From Peribacillus sp. ACCC06369 (GTDB lineage Bacteria; Bacillota; Bacilli; Bacillales; DSM-1321), in NCBI RefSeq assembly GCF_030348945.1, contig NZ_JAUCEN010000002.1, positions 558,001 through 622,000 on the forward strand: 64,000 nt of DNA, written 5' to 3'. How positions within the stretch are numbered: the stretch's first letter is position 1; every line of letters begins with the position of its first letter. A model generated the notes under the pieces. It saw only the letters and a program-made list of their open reading frames with translations, made no database searches and had not been told where the DNA came from. A program made the position numbers and the translations under genes. Shown here one piece after another: positions 9,000 to 17,940 of this stretch.

Positions 9000-9181
9000 C
9001 TTCTTTCGTTTAGATTAACCTAGCGGCAAAAAAAGAATGAAAAGTATTAACACGATAATAATACAAATCTTCCGAAAATTCAATATATTATGTAAGGTTA
9101 TGTAACATCTGTTGGAGAATGACGGTGGAATTCAACATACTGCCTGTAAATTAGTACTCTTCTAAATGAATGGGGGGCTAG

Positions 9182-9251
9182 TGATTTGAATATGAATCGA
9201 GTGATTTATATATGAATCAATATTCACTCGTATTGATTTGATTATGAATCA
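9182..9251 (+). promoter_or_regulatory. Three phased palindromes, probable enhancer (UAS) for a sigma-54 activator
   Basis: Three 18-bp imperfect palindromes of the form TGATTT-N6-GAATCA lie at 9182-9199 (one end mismatch), 9202-9219 and 9234-9251. Their spacings of 20 and 32 bp are close to two and three helical turns, so they face the same side. They sit about 40-110 bp upstream of the -24 element, a usual position for a bacterial enhancer-binding protein. Confidence 0.65.
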
Positions 9252-9289
9252 TTTTAACTTGAATACCTTTAATATAAGGCTCATATAAT

Positions 9290-9306
9290 TTGGCATGCAT
9301 CTTGCT
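9290..9306 (+). promoter_or_regulatory. Sigma-54 (-24/-12) promoter of the aminotransferase operon
   Basis: The sequence TTGGCATGCATCTTGCT fits the consensus YTGGCAYGNNNNTTGCW with GG and GC separated by exactly ten bases. It lies about 70 bases before the aminotransferase start. Confidence 0.85.
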
Positions 9307-9376
9307 ATATCTATAAATATATATAAATAAAATAGTTTAGCAAAAAAATACATTACATGAGAAGGGTGTTTTTTAC

Positions 9377-10702
9377 ATGATTAAAGAGGAGACGGGTATT
9401 CAGGAATTAATCGATTTGGATAAAAAGCATTTTATTCATCCTACTACTGCAATCGAACAACAGCAGACAGATGGTCCAAGTTTCATTTTTACTGAAGGTA
9501 AGGGAATATATCTTACGGATGTCAAGGGCAGGACTGTCATTGATGGCATGGCTTCACTTTGGAATGTGAATATTGGACATGGACAAGAAGAGTTGGCTGA
9601 TGTGGCGAAGGAACAAATGGCGAAGTTAGCTTTCACCTCTAGTTTCGCCACTTTCAGCAATGAGCCGGCAATCCGGTTAGCGGCCAAAATCGCTTCCATC
9701 GCTCCTGGGGATTTGAATGCAGTTTTCTTCACTTCAGGTGGATCGGAGTCGAATGATACGGCCATCAAACTAGCTCGTCATTACTGGATTTTGAAAGGTC
9801 AGCCTAATCGACAAAAAATCATTTCCCGCTCGAAATCCTATCATGGGGTGGCAATGGGAGCTACAAGTGCGACTGGTCTGAAACCGTTCCGGGACTTCAC
9901 GAATTCAACCGCACCGGATTTTTACCATGTGGAAGGTTCCTCCATTGAGGAGTTGCGTAAGGTCATTGTACAGGAAGGACCTGAAACGATTGCGGCATTT
10001 ATGGCTGAACCGATTCAAGGAGCAGGTGGCGTGAACCTTCCTCCTGAAGGCTATTTTAAGGAAGTAAGGGAGATTTGTAATGAATACGGCATTTTAATGG
10101 TGACGGATGAAGTCATTACAGGTTTCGGTAGAACAGGGACTTATTTTGGAATTGAGCACTTTGGCGTTGTACCGGATATGATGTGCTTTGCAAAAGGTGT
10201 TACGAGTGGATATGCACAGTTAGGCGGGGTCGTCCTGAATGATAAGATGCATCAAGATTTCATAGCCCTTTCAAAAGGCACGCTTTTACATGGCTACACA
10301 TACAGTGGTCACCCTATGGCTTGTGCGGTTGCTTTGAAAAATATTGAAATAATTGAACGTGAAAACCTGATAGAAAACTCGAAACAGCGTGGTGAAGAGT
10401 TGCTTGCTGGCTTTAAGAAGCTTCAAAGCAAACACCCGATTGTTGGTGATGTTAGGGCACTTGGACTAATTGGGGGCATCTCCATCGTAAAGGACAAACA
10501 AACGGGGGAAGGCTTTGAGACACAGCTTGCTCCAAGATTGGTTGCTGAAGCCGCAAAGAATGGTTTGATTTGTCGGTCTGTTACGTTTGACCAAGATACA
10601 CTGGTATTCGCACCGCCTTTAATCATTACTAAATCGGAAGTAGAAAGAATAATTGAAATCCTTGATAAGACATTTACTGCTGTAGAAAAAGAAATTTTAT
10701 AA
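9377..10702 (+). CDS. Class-III aminotransferase, omega-amino acid/GABA type
   Basis: A 441-residue PLP enzyme that moves an omega-amino group (for example of GABA, beta-alanine or a diamine) to pyruvate or 2-oxoglutarate. Seen: FFTSGGSESNDTAIKLAR for phosphate binding, SKSYHGVAMGATS, the conserved Asp in VTDEVITGFGRTG, and the PLP lysine in CFAKGVTSGY (about Lys273). The start ATG follows AGAAGGGTG. Wording is closer to the omega-amino acid:pyruvate/YhxA branch than to classical GabT. It sits under a sigma-54 promoter and is followed 12 bases later by an aldehyde dehydrogenase that could oxidise the semialdehyde product. In B. thuringiensis the gab cluster is known to be sigma-54 controlled, which supports a GABA-shunt role. 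Confidence 0.85.
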   Translation: MIKEETGIQELIDLDKKHFIHPTTAIEQQQTDGPSFIFTEGKGIYLTDVKGRTVIDGMASLWNVNIGHGQEELADVAKEQMAKLAFTSSFATFSNEPAIRLAAKIASIAPGDLNAVFFTSGGSESNDTAIKLARHYWILKGQPNRQKIISRSKSYHGVAMGATSATGLKPFRDFTNSTAPDFYHVEGSSIEELRKVIVQEGPETIAAFMAEPIQGAGGVNLPPEGYFKEVREICNEYGILMVTDEVITGFGRTGTYFGIEHFGVVPDMMCFAKGVTSGYAQLGGVVLNDKMHQDFIALSKGTLLHGYTYSGHPMACAVALKNIEIIERENLIENSKQRGEELLAGFKKLQSKHPIVGDVRALGLIGGISIVKDKQTGEGFETQLAPRLVAEAAKNGLICRSVTFDQDTLVFAPPLIITKSEVERIIEILDKTFTAVEKEIL

Positions 10703-10714
10703 GAGGTGAAAAGG

Positions 10715-12154
10715 ATGGTCATGACGGAAACGCTGAAGAAGAAATTATTCATTAATGGTAAATGGCAAGAAGCAGAAAAGTTCACGACACTAAAGTCTCC
10801 CTATAGCGGGGAAGTACTTGCGGAGATTCCTTCAGCAAGCCTGGAAGATGTCGAATCGGCGATAGAATCAGCCTATCAAGCTAGAAAAACAATGGCCGCT
10901 TTACCTAGCCATAAACGGGCTGCCATACTTGAAAAACTTGCGAGTCTTTTGGAAAGCCGAAAAGATGAAGCAGCTGAAATCATTGCTAAAGAGGCAGCGA
11001 AACCGATTAAAACGGCTATGGGGGAAGTAACCCGGACGATCGCCACTTATAAATTTGCAGCAGAGGAAGCAAAAAGGATTCATGGCGAAACATTGACGAT
11101 GGATGCTACAGCTGACGGGGAAGGAAGGATTGGCTACACCGTCCGTGAGCCGATTGGAGTTGTGGGTGCGATTACGCCTTTTAATTTTCCGATGAACCTT
11201 GTTGCTCATAAAGTAGGGCCGGCCATTGCTGCAGGAAATACGCTTGTCTTGAAACCTGCGAGCCAAACACCGCTATCTTCGCTATTTCTTGCTGAGCTGT
11301 TAGCAGAAACGGATTTGCCGGCAGGTGCGTTTAATTTAGTTACCGGAAGCGGTTCGGTAATTGGTGATAAATTAGTCACTGATTCAAGGGTGAAGAGCAT
11401 TTCATTCACTGGAAGTCCTGCTGTAGGAATCGGGATTCGTAATAAGGCAGGGTTAAAGAAAGTGAGTCTTGAACTTGGTTCAAATGCAGCTGTCATAGTG
11501 GATAAAGGAATAAATATCGATAAAATCATCAAGCGCTGTGTATCGGCGGCATTCGCTTTCCAAGGGCAGGTCTGTATTTCCTTACAGCGCGCATATGTTC
11601 ATGAAGAGATATATGATGAGTTCGTCAAAAAATTCACTGAAGCAACGAAGGACTTGAAGCTTGGTGATTCCATGGATCCCGCAGTGGATATCTCGGCATT
11701 AATCAGCCCTGGCGATGTACAGCGAAGCCTGGACTGGATTGGTGAAGCTAAACAACACGGTGCTGTTGTTGCAGCGGGAGGTAAATCTGAAGGGAATATC
11801 CTGCATCCCACCGTGTTGCTGGAAGTGGATGCAGGGCTTAAGGTATCTTGTCAGGAAGTCTTTGCTCCCATTGTTTTGATCAATAAAGTTTCGTCCGTTG
11901 AGGAAGCGATTGATATGGTCAATGATTCCGAATTCGGATTGCAGGCCGGGATTTACACAGAAAATATCAATTTGGCACTTTCTGCCGCAGAAAAATTGGA
12001 AGTCGGCGGTGTTATCATTAATGATATCCCAACTTACCGTGTCGACAACATGCCATATGGCGGAATCAAAAAAAGCGGGACGGGTCGCGAAGGGTTAAAA
12101 TATGCCATTGAAGAGATGACGGAAATGAAATTGGTCATTTTTAACCGAAATTAA
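10715..12154 (+). CDS. NAD(P)-dependent aldehyde (semialdehyde) dehydrogenase
   Basis: A 479-residue aldehyde dehydrogenase. Start ATG 10715 is chosen because AGAGGTG lies 6 bases upstream; a GTG three codons earlier overlaps that RBS. Motifs: EPIGVVGAITPFNFP, FTGSPAVG, the general base in LELGSN (about Glu253) and catalytic Cys in GQVCISLQR (about Cys287), then the C-terminal YGGIKKSGTGREG. LGSN instead of LGGK and CISLQR place it near lactaldehyde/phosphonoacetaldehyde/methylglyoxal-type dehydrogenases. It follows the aminotransferase gene by 12 bases and shares its sigma-54 transcript, so a semialdehyde such as succinate or malonate semialdehyde is the likely substrate. A strong terminator closes the unit. 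Confidence 0.88.
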   Translation: MVMTETLKKKLFINGKWQEAEKFTTLKSPYSGEVLAEIPSASLEDVESAIESAYQARKTMAALPSHKRAAILEKLASLLESRKDEAAEIIAKEAAKPIKTAMGEVTRTIATYKFAAEEAKRIHGETLTMDATADGEGRIGYTVREPIGVVGAITPFNFPMNLVAHKVGPAIAAGNTLVLKPASQTPLSSLFLAELLAETDLPAGAFNLVTGSGSVIGDKLVTDSRVKSISFTGSPAVGIGIRNKAGLKKVSLELGSNAAVIVDKGINIDKIIKRCVSAAFAFQGQVCISLQRAYVHEEIYDEFVKKFTEATKDLKLGDSMDPAVDISALISPGDVQRSLDWIGEAKQHGAVVAAGGKSEGNILHPTVLLEVDAGLKVSCQEVFAPIVLINKVSSVEEAIDMVNDSEFGLQAGIYTENINLALSAAEKLEVGGVIINDIPTYRVDNMPYGGIKKSGTGREGLKYAIEEMTEMKLVIFNRN

Positions 12155-12161
12155 TGTATTA

Positions 12162-12191
12162 AGAGATGAGCAGCTGCTCATCTCTTTTTTT
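12162..12191 (+). terminator. Strong intrinsic terminator
   Basis: A perfect palindrome AGAGATGAGCAGCTGCTCAT runs into CTCTTTTTTT directly after the aldehyde dehydrogenase stop. Confidence 0.9.
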
Positions 12192-12342
12192 GAGCAGCTG
12201 ATTTTACTATTTTTCTATGAATTTATAAAAGAGCTGTGGCGAAAGTTGTAAATGTTTTATGCAGAATTGAATAGGGAATTCATGATTGAATTTAAATGGT
12301 ACAGGAAAGGGCAAGAAAATGTGATTTCCCTAATATTTCAGA

Positions 12343-12359
12343 CTGGCATGAATCTTGCT
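12343..12359 (+). promoter_or_regulatory. Sigma-54 (-24/-12) promoter of the second aldehyde dehydrogenase
   Basis: CTGGCATGAATCTTGCT fits the consensus with GG-N10-GC and differs from the promoter at 9290 only at a few spacer bases. It is 46 bases upstream of the start codon. A perfect AATTCA-N4-TGAATT inverted repeat lies upstream near 12277-12292; the palindromes of the first promoter are not clearly repeated here. Confidence 0.85.
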
Positions 12360-12404
12360 CATATCTTATATAGGTAGATAACTTAAAACCGAGGAGGAAT
12401 TTAT

Positions 12405-13925
12405 ATGCAGGAAACTTTACAAAATAACACGAAAAAAGAAGGAACGGGAGCACTGGACTTAAAGATGTACATCAATGGGGAATGGGTGAATTCGACTTCA
12501 GGTGAGAAGAGGGATGTATTGAATCCGGCCACGGGAGAAGTTATTGCTACAGCTGCAGAAGGCACACAGGAAGACGTGGATGCAGCTGTCGAGGCAGCGA
12601 AATATGCTTTCTATGAAGGTGGATGGTGGGGAACTCCGGCAGTGGAGCGAGCTCGCATTTTATTCAAAATTGCCGATAAAATAGAAGAAAAAGCTGAAGA
12701 ACTTGCTGCGTTGGAAACATTGGATAATGGGAAGCCATTGCGTGAGGCTCGTTATGACATAGATGATTCAGCAGCCTGTTTTAGATATTATGCAGGATTG
12801 GCTACAAAACCGACAGGTCAGACTTATGAAGTTCCTGATGGTCAGCAAGCGATGGTCGTAAGGGAACCGATTGGTGTATGCGGGCAGATTGTTCCTTGGA
12901 ATTTCCCTCTAATGATGTCAGCCTGGAAACTAGCCCCGGCACTGGCTGCAGGAAATTCCGTTGTGTTCAAACCATCGGAGGTTACTCCCGTGACAGCTGT
13001 CAAACTATTTGAAATCATGGATGAGGTCGGATTGCCTAAAGGTGTCGCAAACCTAGTGTTAGGAGCGGGGCCAATTGTCGGACAGGCGATTGCCGAACAT
13101 GAAGAAATAGATAAAGTAGCCTTTACGGGAGGAACGGCCACAGGACGTAAGATCATGGAGGCTTCACTAGGTAACCTAAAGAAAGTGACATTGGAGCTAG
13201 GTGGGAAATCGCCTAATATCGTATTTGCGGACTCTGACTTCGAGACTGCAGTTGATTATGCTCTCTACGGGATTTTCTGTAATCAAGGACAAGTTTGTTC
13301 AGCGGGCTCCCGGTTACTTTTGGAGGAGTCCATTTACGATCAGTTCATTGCAAGCCTTACTGCTAAGGCGAAAAAGATCAAAGTAGGCTCAGGTTCCGAT
13401 GAAAAAAGCCAAATGGGTCCTATCGTTTCAGAGGCCCATATGAACAAGATATTATCGTATATCCAAATTGGAAAAGAAGAAGGAGCCAAATTAATCGTCG
13501 GTGGAAACCGAATTAAAGAAGAAGGCTTGGATAAAGGTTACTTTGTCGAACCTACTATTTTTGTTGATACGACACCGGACATGCGGATTGTGCAGGAAGA
13601 AATTTTTGGACCGGTGCTTGTCGTTCAAAAGTTCAAGGATGAAGCGGAAGCTCTTCGACTTGCCAATGATACGAAATATGGTTTAGCGGGAGCGGTGTTC
13701 ACGAATGATATCGCAAAAGCGTACCGTGTCATTAAAAAAGTACGTGCCGGCATCACGTGGATAAACTCATATCACCCGACTTATAATGAAGCTCCTTGGG
13801 GAGGATTCAAGCAAAGTGGAAATGGACGCGAACTGGGCACTTTCGGTTATGAGGCATATACGGAAGTAAAGCAAATCAATAACAACTTGGATATTCAGCC
13901 AACTGGTTGGTTTGATGAAGAGTAA
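12405..13925 (+). CDS. NAD-dependent aldehyde dehydrogenase, betaine-/aminoaldehyde type
   Basis: A 506-residue aldehyde dehydrogenase with GAGGAGGAATTTAT as RBS. Motifs: PWNFPLMMSAWKLAPALAAGN, FTGGTATG, LELGGKSPNIVF with the general base, catalytic Cys in GQVCSAGSRL (about Cys298) and the C-terminal PWGGFKQSGNGRELG. WINSYHPTYNEAPWGG is typical of betaine-aldehyde and aminoaldehyde dehydrogenases. It has its own sigma-54 promoter, so it is probably induced together with the upstream aminotransferase operon. A reasonable but untested reading is amine or diamine breakdown: 4-aminobutyraldehyde to GABA here, GABA onward upstream. Confidence 0.88.
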   Translation: MQETLQNNTKKEGTGALDLKMYINGEWVNSTSGEKRDVLNPATGEVIATAAEGTQEDVDAAVEAAKYAFYEGGWWGTPAVERARILFKIADKIEEKAEELAALETLDNGKPLREARYDIDDSAACFRYYAGLATKPTGQTYEVPDGQQAMVVREPIGVCGQIVPWNFPLMMSAWKLAPALAAGNSVVFKPSEVTPVTAVKLFEIMDEVGLPKGVANLVLGAGPIVGQAIAEHEEIDKVAFTGGTATGRKIMEASLGNLKKVTLELGGKSPNIVFADSDFETAVDYALYGIFCNQGQVCSAGSRLLLEESIYDQFIASLTAKAKKIKVGSGSDEKSQMGPIVSEAHMNKILSYIQIGKEEGAKLIVGGNRIKEEGLDKGYFVEPTIFVDTTPDMRIVQEEIFGPVLVVQKFKDEAEALRLANDTKYGLAGAVFTNDIAKAYRVIKKVRAGITWINSYHPTYNEAPWGGFKQSGNGRELGTFGYEAYTEVKQINNNLDIQPTGWFDEE

Positions 13926-13936
13926 ATAGCTAGACG

Positions 13937-13968
13937 AAAAGGCTGTTCCTTGTGGAACAGCCTTTTTT
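13937..13968 (+). terminator. Intrinsic terminator
   Basis: AAAAGGCTGTTCC, loop TTGT, GGAACAGCC and TTTTTT, 12 bases after the aldehyde dehydrogenase stop. Confidence 0.9.
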
Positions 13969-13988
13969 ATGTTGATATGCAAAAAAAC

Positions 13989-14112
13989 GGAAATCGCCGA
14001 TATAATCCGGAAATGGGACGATAAAATCTGGAAATCGCAGAAATAATTCCAGAATCGCCCATATAATCCGAGAATCGGCGAAATTACTCCAGAATCGCCG
14101 ATATATTTATAG
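13989..14112. repeat. Degenerate 20-21-bp tandem repeat, about six units
   Basis: Six imperfect units with a GAAATCGCCGATATAATCC-like core follow each other at 20-21 bp steps between the aldehyde dehydrogenase terminator and the end of the convergent oxidoreductase gene, overlapping its last codons. No coding function is visible. Confidence 0.75.
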
Positions 14113-16167
14113 ATTCGTGGACTTATGTTGGACTTTTTCAAGATCCACCCGTCCTGAAAAGAAAACGGCGCCATTGCCCATATCTGAGAGGCGATCTGGA
14201 GTAAGGGCATTGATGAGTTGTTTCGTTTCAGGTGCATTCTGCCACAAGCCTTGGCTGACAAGTACGCCGGGTAACACATTTTCACCGGGAGCGGCGGTAA
14301 GCAAGCATTCACCGCGGCCGTTCCAGATTTTAACCATATCTCCGGAAGCTATCCCTAACGTTTTGGCATCAGCTGCATTGATGTGCAGCTTAGGTTCCTT
14401 TTCCAAGGAGATATGTTTGGCATTATTTGAAAAGGTTGAATTCAAGAAGTTATGATTAGGTGCCGGTATGAATAAAAATGGCAGTTCGCTGTCTTTTATG
14501 ATTGGTGTATATGTTGGTAGAGGCTGATATCCATCGCGCTTCATCCGTTCTGAATAAAGTTCGATTTTACCGCTTGGTGTCGGTAGCTTGCCTGGGAACA
14601 TCCGGTGCATCTTGGCTTTGACAAATTGATTCCTTGAAAGGGAGTCATAGGTGATGCCTTCCAAATGCGGATTATCGGGAAAATCAAGCGCCTGCCGTAT
14701 CATATCTTCTTCTGAATCTTTAAAAGCTTGTTCCTCAAAGCCCATTCCATCAGCTAAAAGTTTGAACAATTCAACATTCGATTTCGACTCGCCATATTTA
14801 TCGACTACAGGTTTCTGTATTTGGACGTAATTATGCCAGTATGAATTATAAAAATCCTCCGTTTCATAAGATGATGTGGCAGGGAGGACGAGGTCAGCAA
14901 ACATGGCCGTTTCGGTCAAGAATAGATCATGCACCACTGTGAATAGATCTTCCCGCATTAGACCTTCCTGCACCTTATTTGCATTCGGAGCGACAAGTGC
15001 TGGGTTGGAGCCGTATACAAACATGGAGCGAATCGGGTTTTCTTTTTCCAATAGAGCTTGACCGATTTGGTTCATATTAATGGTCCGAGTAGATTTATTG
15101 TGCAATAAATCAGGGCGTCTTAAGGCATTTGTATTAAAAGCCAGATATCCTGAATTCCCTTTGATGGCCCCGCCGCCTTCCGTCATCCATTGGCCGGTAA
15201 GTGCAGGCAGGCAGGCAATGGTGCGTACTGCCATGCCGCCATTATCATGGTGCTGCAGCCCATTGCCTATTCGGACGAATGATGGAGTGGTAGTGCCATA
15301 CATCCTGGCTAATTCATATAAGTCACCCATTGGAACGCTGGTGATCGCGGAGACGGTTGCAGGGTCATATTGGCGGACGTGTTCGCGCAATTCAGCAGCA
15401 CCCACTGTGTATTCATCAAGAAAAGGCTGATCGACTAGATTCTCGGCAAATAGAATATGCATTAAACCGAGGGCAAGGGCACTATCGGTACCAGGCAGAA
15501 TCGGTATGAACCAATCTGCCCACTTACCGGTTTGGTTTTTATGTACGTCAATGACAACTACTTTGGCCCCGTTTTTTCGGGCTTGCTGTGCAAGCGTAAC
15601 TTGGTGCATATTTGTGCTCACCGCATTAATGCCCCACATGATGAAAAGCTTTGTATGAATCGTTTCTTCAGGGTCGATGCCGAAAGAACCACCCATTGTA
15701 TAGTTGTATCCGACTGAGCCGGCCGCGTTACAAATGGATCGCTCAAGCATGCTTGCACCGAGTTTGTGAAAAAAACGGCGATCCATGCCCTCTGCGCTTA
15801 GGTTACCCATGTTTCCATAAAAGCTGTAGGGAAGTATGCTTTCAGGGCCATGCATTTCGAGCAGATCATTCCATTTGAAAGTAATTGTGTCAATGGCCTC
15901 TTCCCAACTGATTGGAGCGAATTTCCCTTCTCCTTTCGGGCCGATGCGCTTTAATGGCTGCTTTAAGCGATTGGGGTCATATAGGCGGGCAGTCATGTTC
16001 CGGACCTTGTTGCAAATATTCCCTTTGGTGACTGGATGATCAGGGTCCCCCTGAACTTTAATGATTTTCCCGTCCTTTTTGTGCAGCAGTAGACCGCATT
16101 GATCAGGACAGTCAAGAGAGCAAACAGAGGGAAAGACTCCATCTGGCTGATTGATATAGGATTGCAT
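14107..16167 (-). CDS. Molybdopterin oxidoreductase (YoaE-like)
   Basis: A 686-residue member of the DMSO-reductase superfamily, about the size of B. subtilis YoaE. The N-terminus binds a [4Fe-4S] cluster through CSLDCPDQCG plus the Cys in NICNK. Further motifs are SWEEAID, the cofactor-binding MWGINAVSTNMHQ and VIDVHKNQTGKWAD, and a C-terminal molydopterin-dinucleotide-binding domain from about residue 560 with PAPNHNFLNSTFSNN. There is no Tat signal, so it is probably cytoplasmic. The physiological substrate is unknown. moeA and mobB at 40.7-42.5 kb supply the cofactor pathway. It is monocistronic as far as can be seen. Confidence 0.88.
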   Translation of the reverse strand: MQSYINQPDGVFPSVCSLDCPDQCGLLLHKKDGKIIKVQGDPDHPVTKGNICNKVRNMTARLYDPNRLKQPLKRIGPKGEGKFAPISWEEAIDTITFKWNDLLEMHGPESILPYSFYGNMGNLSAEGMDRRFFHKLGASMLERSICNAAGSVGYNYTMGGSFGIDPEETIHTKLFIMWGINAVSTNMHQVTLAQQARKNGAKVVVIDVHKNQTGKWADWFIPILPGTDSALALGLMHILFAENLVDQPFLDEYTVGAAELREHVRQYDPATVSAITSVPMGDLYELARMYGTTTPSFVRIGNGLQHHDNGGMAVRTIACLPALTGQWMTEGGGAIKGNSGYLAFNTNALRRPDLLHNKSTRTINMNQIGQALLEKENPIRSMFVYGSNPALVAPNANKVQEGLMREDLFTVVHDLFLTETAMFADLVLPATSSYETEDFYNSYWHNYVQIQKPVVDKYGESKSNVELFKLLADGMGFEEQAFKDSEEDMIRQALDFPDNPHLEGITYDSLSRNQFVKAKMHRMFPGKLPTPSGKIELYSERMKRDGYQPLPTYTPIIKDSELPFLFIPAPNHNFLNSTFSNNAKHISLEKEPKLHINAADAKTLGIASGDMVKIWNGRGECLLTAAPGENVLPGVLVSQGLWQNAPETKQLINALTPDRLSDMGNGAVFFSGRVDLEKVQHKSTNL

Positions 16168-16324
16168 GGGCGTATTCCTCCTAATAATTTAATCTAATAA
16201 AATGAATTTTCTTAATTATATTGAAAGTGAAATCGTTGATAGGTGCAAGAACTTCTTAACATATGTTTTTTTTTCTGATAAGCTTACAAGATGAAAATTA
16301 ACCTATAAATAGGAGGATTCATTT

Positions 16325-17794
16325 TTGGAATATGGAATTATAATATCAATTGGAATATACATGGCAGGCATGCTGTTAATTGGTTATTTGGCCTATCGGA
16401 GAACGGCCAACTTAACGGATTACATGCTTGGCGGCCGGAACTTGGGCCCAGCTGTAACTGCATTGAGTGCAGGTGCTTCCGATATGAGCGGCTGGCTGTT
16501 GATGGGTCTTCCCGGTGCAATGTACATAAGCGGGTTAAGTGCTGGCTGGATTGTCATCGGCCTGTGTGCAGGATCTTATTTAAACTGGTTATTCGTGGCA
16601 CCAAGACTTCGGACATATACGGAAGTGGCCGGCAATTCGATTACGATTCCCGACTTTTTGGGAAATCGGTTTAAAGATGGATCACGGATTTTGAAAGTTG
16701 TATCAGCATCGGTCATTTTAATCTTCTTCACCTTTTACACCTCTTCAGGTATGGTAGCAGGCGGTGAGCTTTTCCGCTCCGCTTTCAATTTGGATTACCG
16801 GTGGGGCATCTGGCTGACGGCGAGCGTTGTTATTCTTTACACATTATTTGGCGGATTCCTGGCTGTTAGCTGGACGGACTTCGTACAAGGTACGATTATG
16901 TTCATTGCCTTAATTCTAGTACCAGTTGTCACGATTGTAAATATTGGTGGCTGGGATCCTACCTTCAATGAAATAAAATCGATTAACCCGAATTTATTGC
17001 ATGCTTTCGAAGGAACATCAACCATTGGCATCATATCTCTTCTGGCATGGGGACTTGGTTATTTCGGGCAGCCTCATATAATCGTTCGATTCATGGCGGT
17101 TTCATCTGTTAAGGAATTGAAAAGTGCACGGAGAATCGGTATGGGCTGGATGATTTTTGCTATCGTGGGAGCGATGTTCACCGGATTGGTAGGGATTGCT
17201 TATTTTAATCTGACAAGCAGTCCTTTAGGGGAAAAAAGTGCAGAGTCTGTCTTCATCATTTTAGCTAAAGAACTGTTTCCTTCTTTAATTACAGGCTTCT
17301 TGTTGGCGGCGATTTTGGCAGCGGTCATGAGTACGATTGCGTCTCAGCTGTTAGTTTCTGCAAGTGCCCTGACGGATGATTTCTATAAGCAGTTCATTCG
17401 GCCGAATGCATCGGATAAGGAATTAGTGCTAGTGGGCCGGTTTGGAGTTTTGGCAATTTCTGCCATCGCTCTCATTTTAGCTTTTAATCCAAGTGGTACG
17501 ATCCTTAAATTGGTGGGTTATGCATGGGCCGGTTTTGGAGCGGCCTTCGGTCCGGTCATTTTGTTAAGCCTGTACTGGAAGCGAATGACGAAATGGGGAG
17601 CCCTGGCGGGAATGATTGTCGGTACCTCAACAGTAATCGTTTGGGAAATGATCGAAGAGTTAGCTGAAGTATACGAAATCATTCCTGGTTTCATCGCTGG
17701 AACAATAGCGGTCGTTGTTTTCAGCTTACTATCGGCCAAGCCTTCAAAAGTTATAGAAGAGGAATTCAATCAAGCCATCAAAAACCTCTCTTGA
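16325..17794 (+). CDS. putP: Sodium/proline-type symporter (PutP/OpuE, SSS family)
   Basis: A 489-residue integral membrane protein with about 13 hydrophobic helices that imports proline with sodium. The start is TTG 16325, eight bases after AGGAGG. Family wording: YMLGGRNLGPAVTALSAGASDMSGWLLMGLPGA near the N-terminus, TFYTSSGMVAGGELF, and GQPHIIVRFMAV. The ten-helix LeuT-type core of the SSS family is followed by the usual extra helices. It could be the catabolic PutP or the osmoprotective OpuE form; no put genes are adjacent, so this cannot be decided here. Confidence 0.9.
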   Translation: MEYGIIISIGIYMAGMLLIGYLAYRRTANLTDYMLGGRNLGPAVTALSAGASDMSGWLLMGLPGAMYISGLSAGWIVIGLCAGSYLNWLFVAPRLRTYTEVAGNSITIPDFLGNRFKDGSRILKVVSASVILIFFTFYTSSGMVAGGELFRSAFNLDYRWGIWLTASVVILYTLFGGFLAVSWTDFVQGTIMFIALILVPVVTIVNIGGWDPTFNEIKSINPNLLHAFEGTSTIGIISLLAWGLGYFGQPHIIVRFMAVSSVKELKSARRIGMGWMIFAIVGAMFTGLVGIAYFNLTSSPLGEKSAESVFIILAKELFPSLITGFLLAAILAAVMSTIASQLLVSASALTDDFYKQFIRPNASDKELVLVGRFGVLAISAIALILAFNPSGTILKLVGYAWAGFGAAFGPVILLSLYWKRMTKWGALAGMIVGTSTVIVWEMIEELAEVYEIIPGFIAGTIAVVVFSLLSAKPSKVIEEEFNQAIKNLS

Positions 17795-17858
17795 TCATTT
17801 AACCCAGTTGTTTTTTAGATATAAACAATGAACGCCATAGATATGGTACAATATCCAA

Positions 17859-17894
17859 AGAGTCCTTATGTGGAAAACATGAGGGCTTTTTTTG
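17859..17894 (+). terminator. Intrinsic terminator after putP
   Basis: AGTCCTTATG pairs with CATGAGGGCT (two G-U pairs) around a TGGAAAA loop and is followed by seven T. Confidence 0.75.
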
Positions 17895-17940
17895 AGTGAT
17901 TTGGGAATAATAAACCAAAAAACATTACAAAGGATAAAAC

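Larger units (their letters stand above)
9000..9376. other. Divergent regulatory region between sigL and the aminotransferase gene
   Basis: A 377-base AT-rich region without a gene. It holds three phased palindromes at 9182-9251 and a sigma-54 promoter at 9290-9306, each listed separately. Nothing recognisable was found at 9000-9170 apart from AT-rich sequence that presumably holds the sigL promoter. Confidence 0.7.

Noticed and set aside
12277..12292. AATTCA-N4-TGAATT inverted repeat as activator site of the second aldehyde dehydrogenase
   Set aside because: It differs from the three palindromes before the aminotransferase, and such AT-rich palindromes arise easily by chance.
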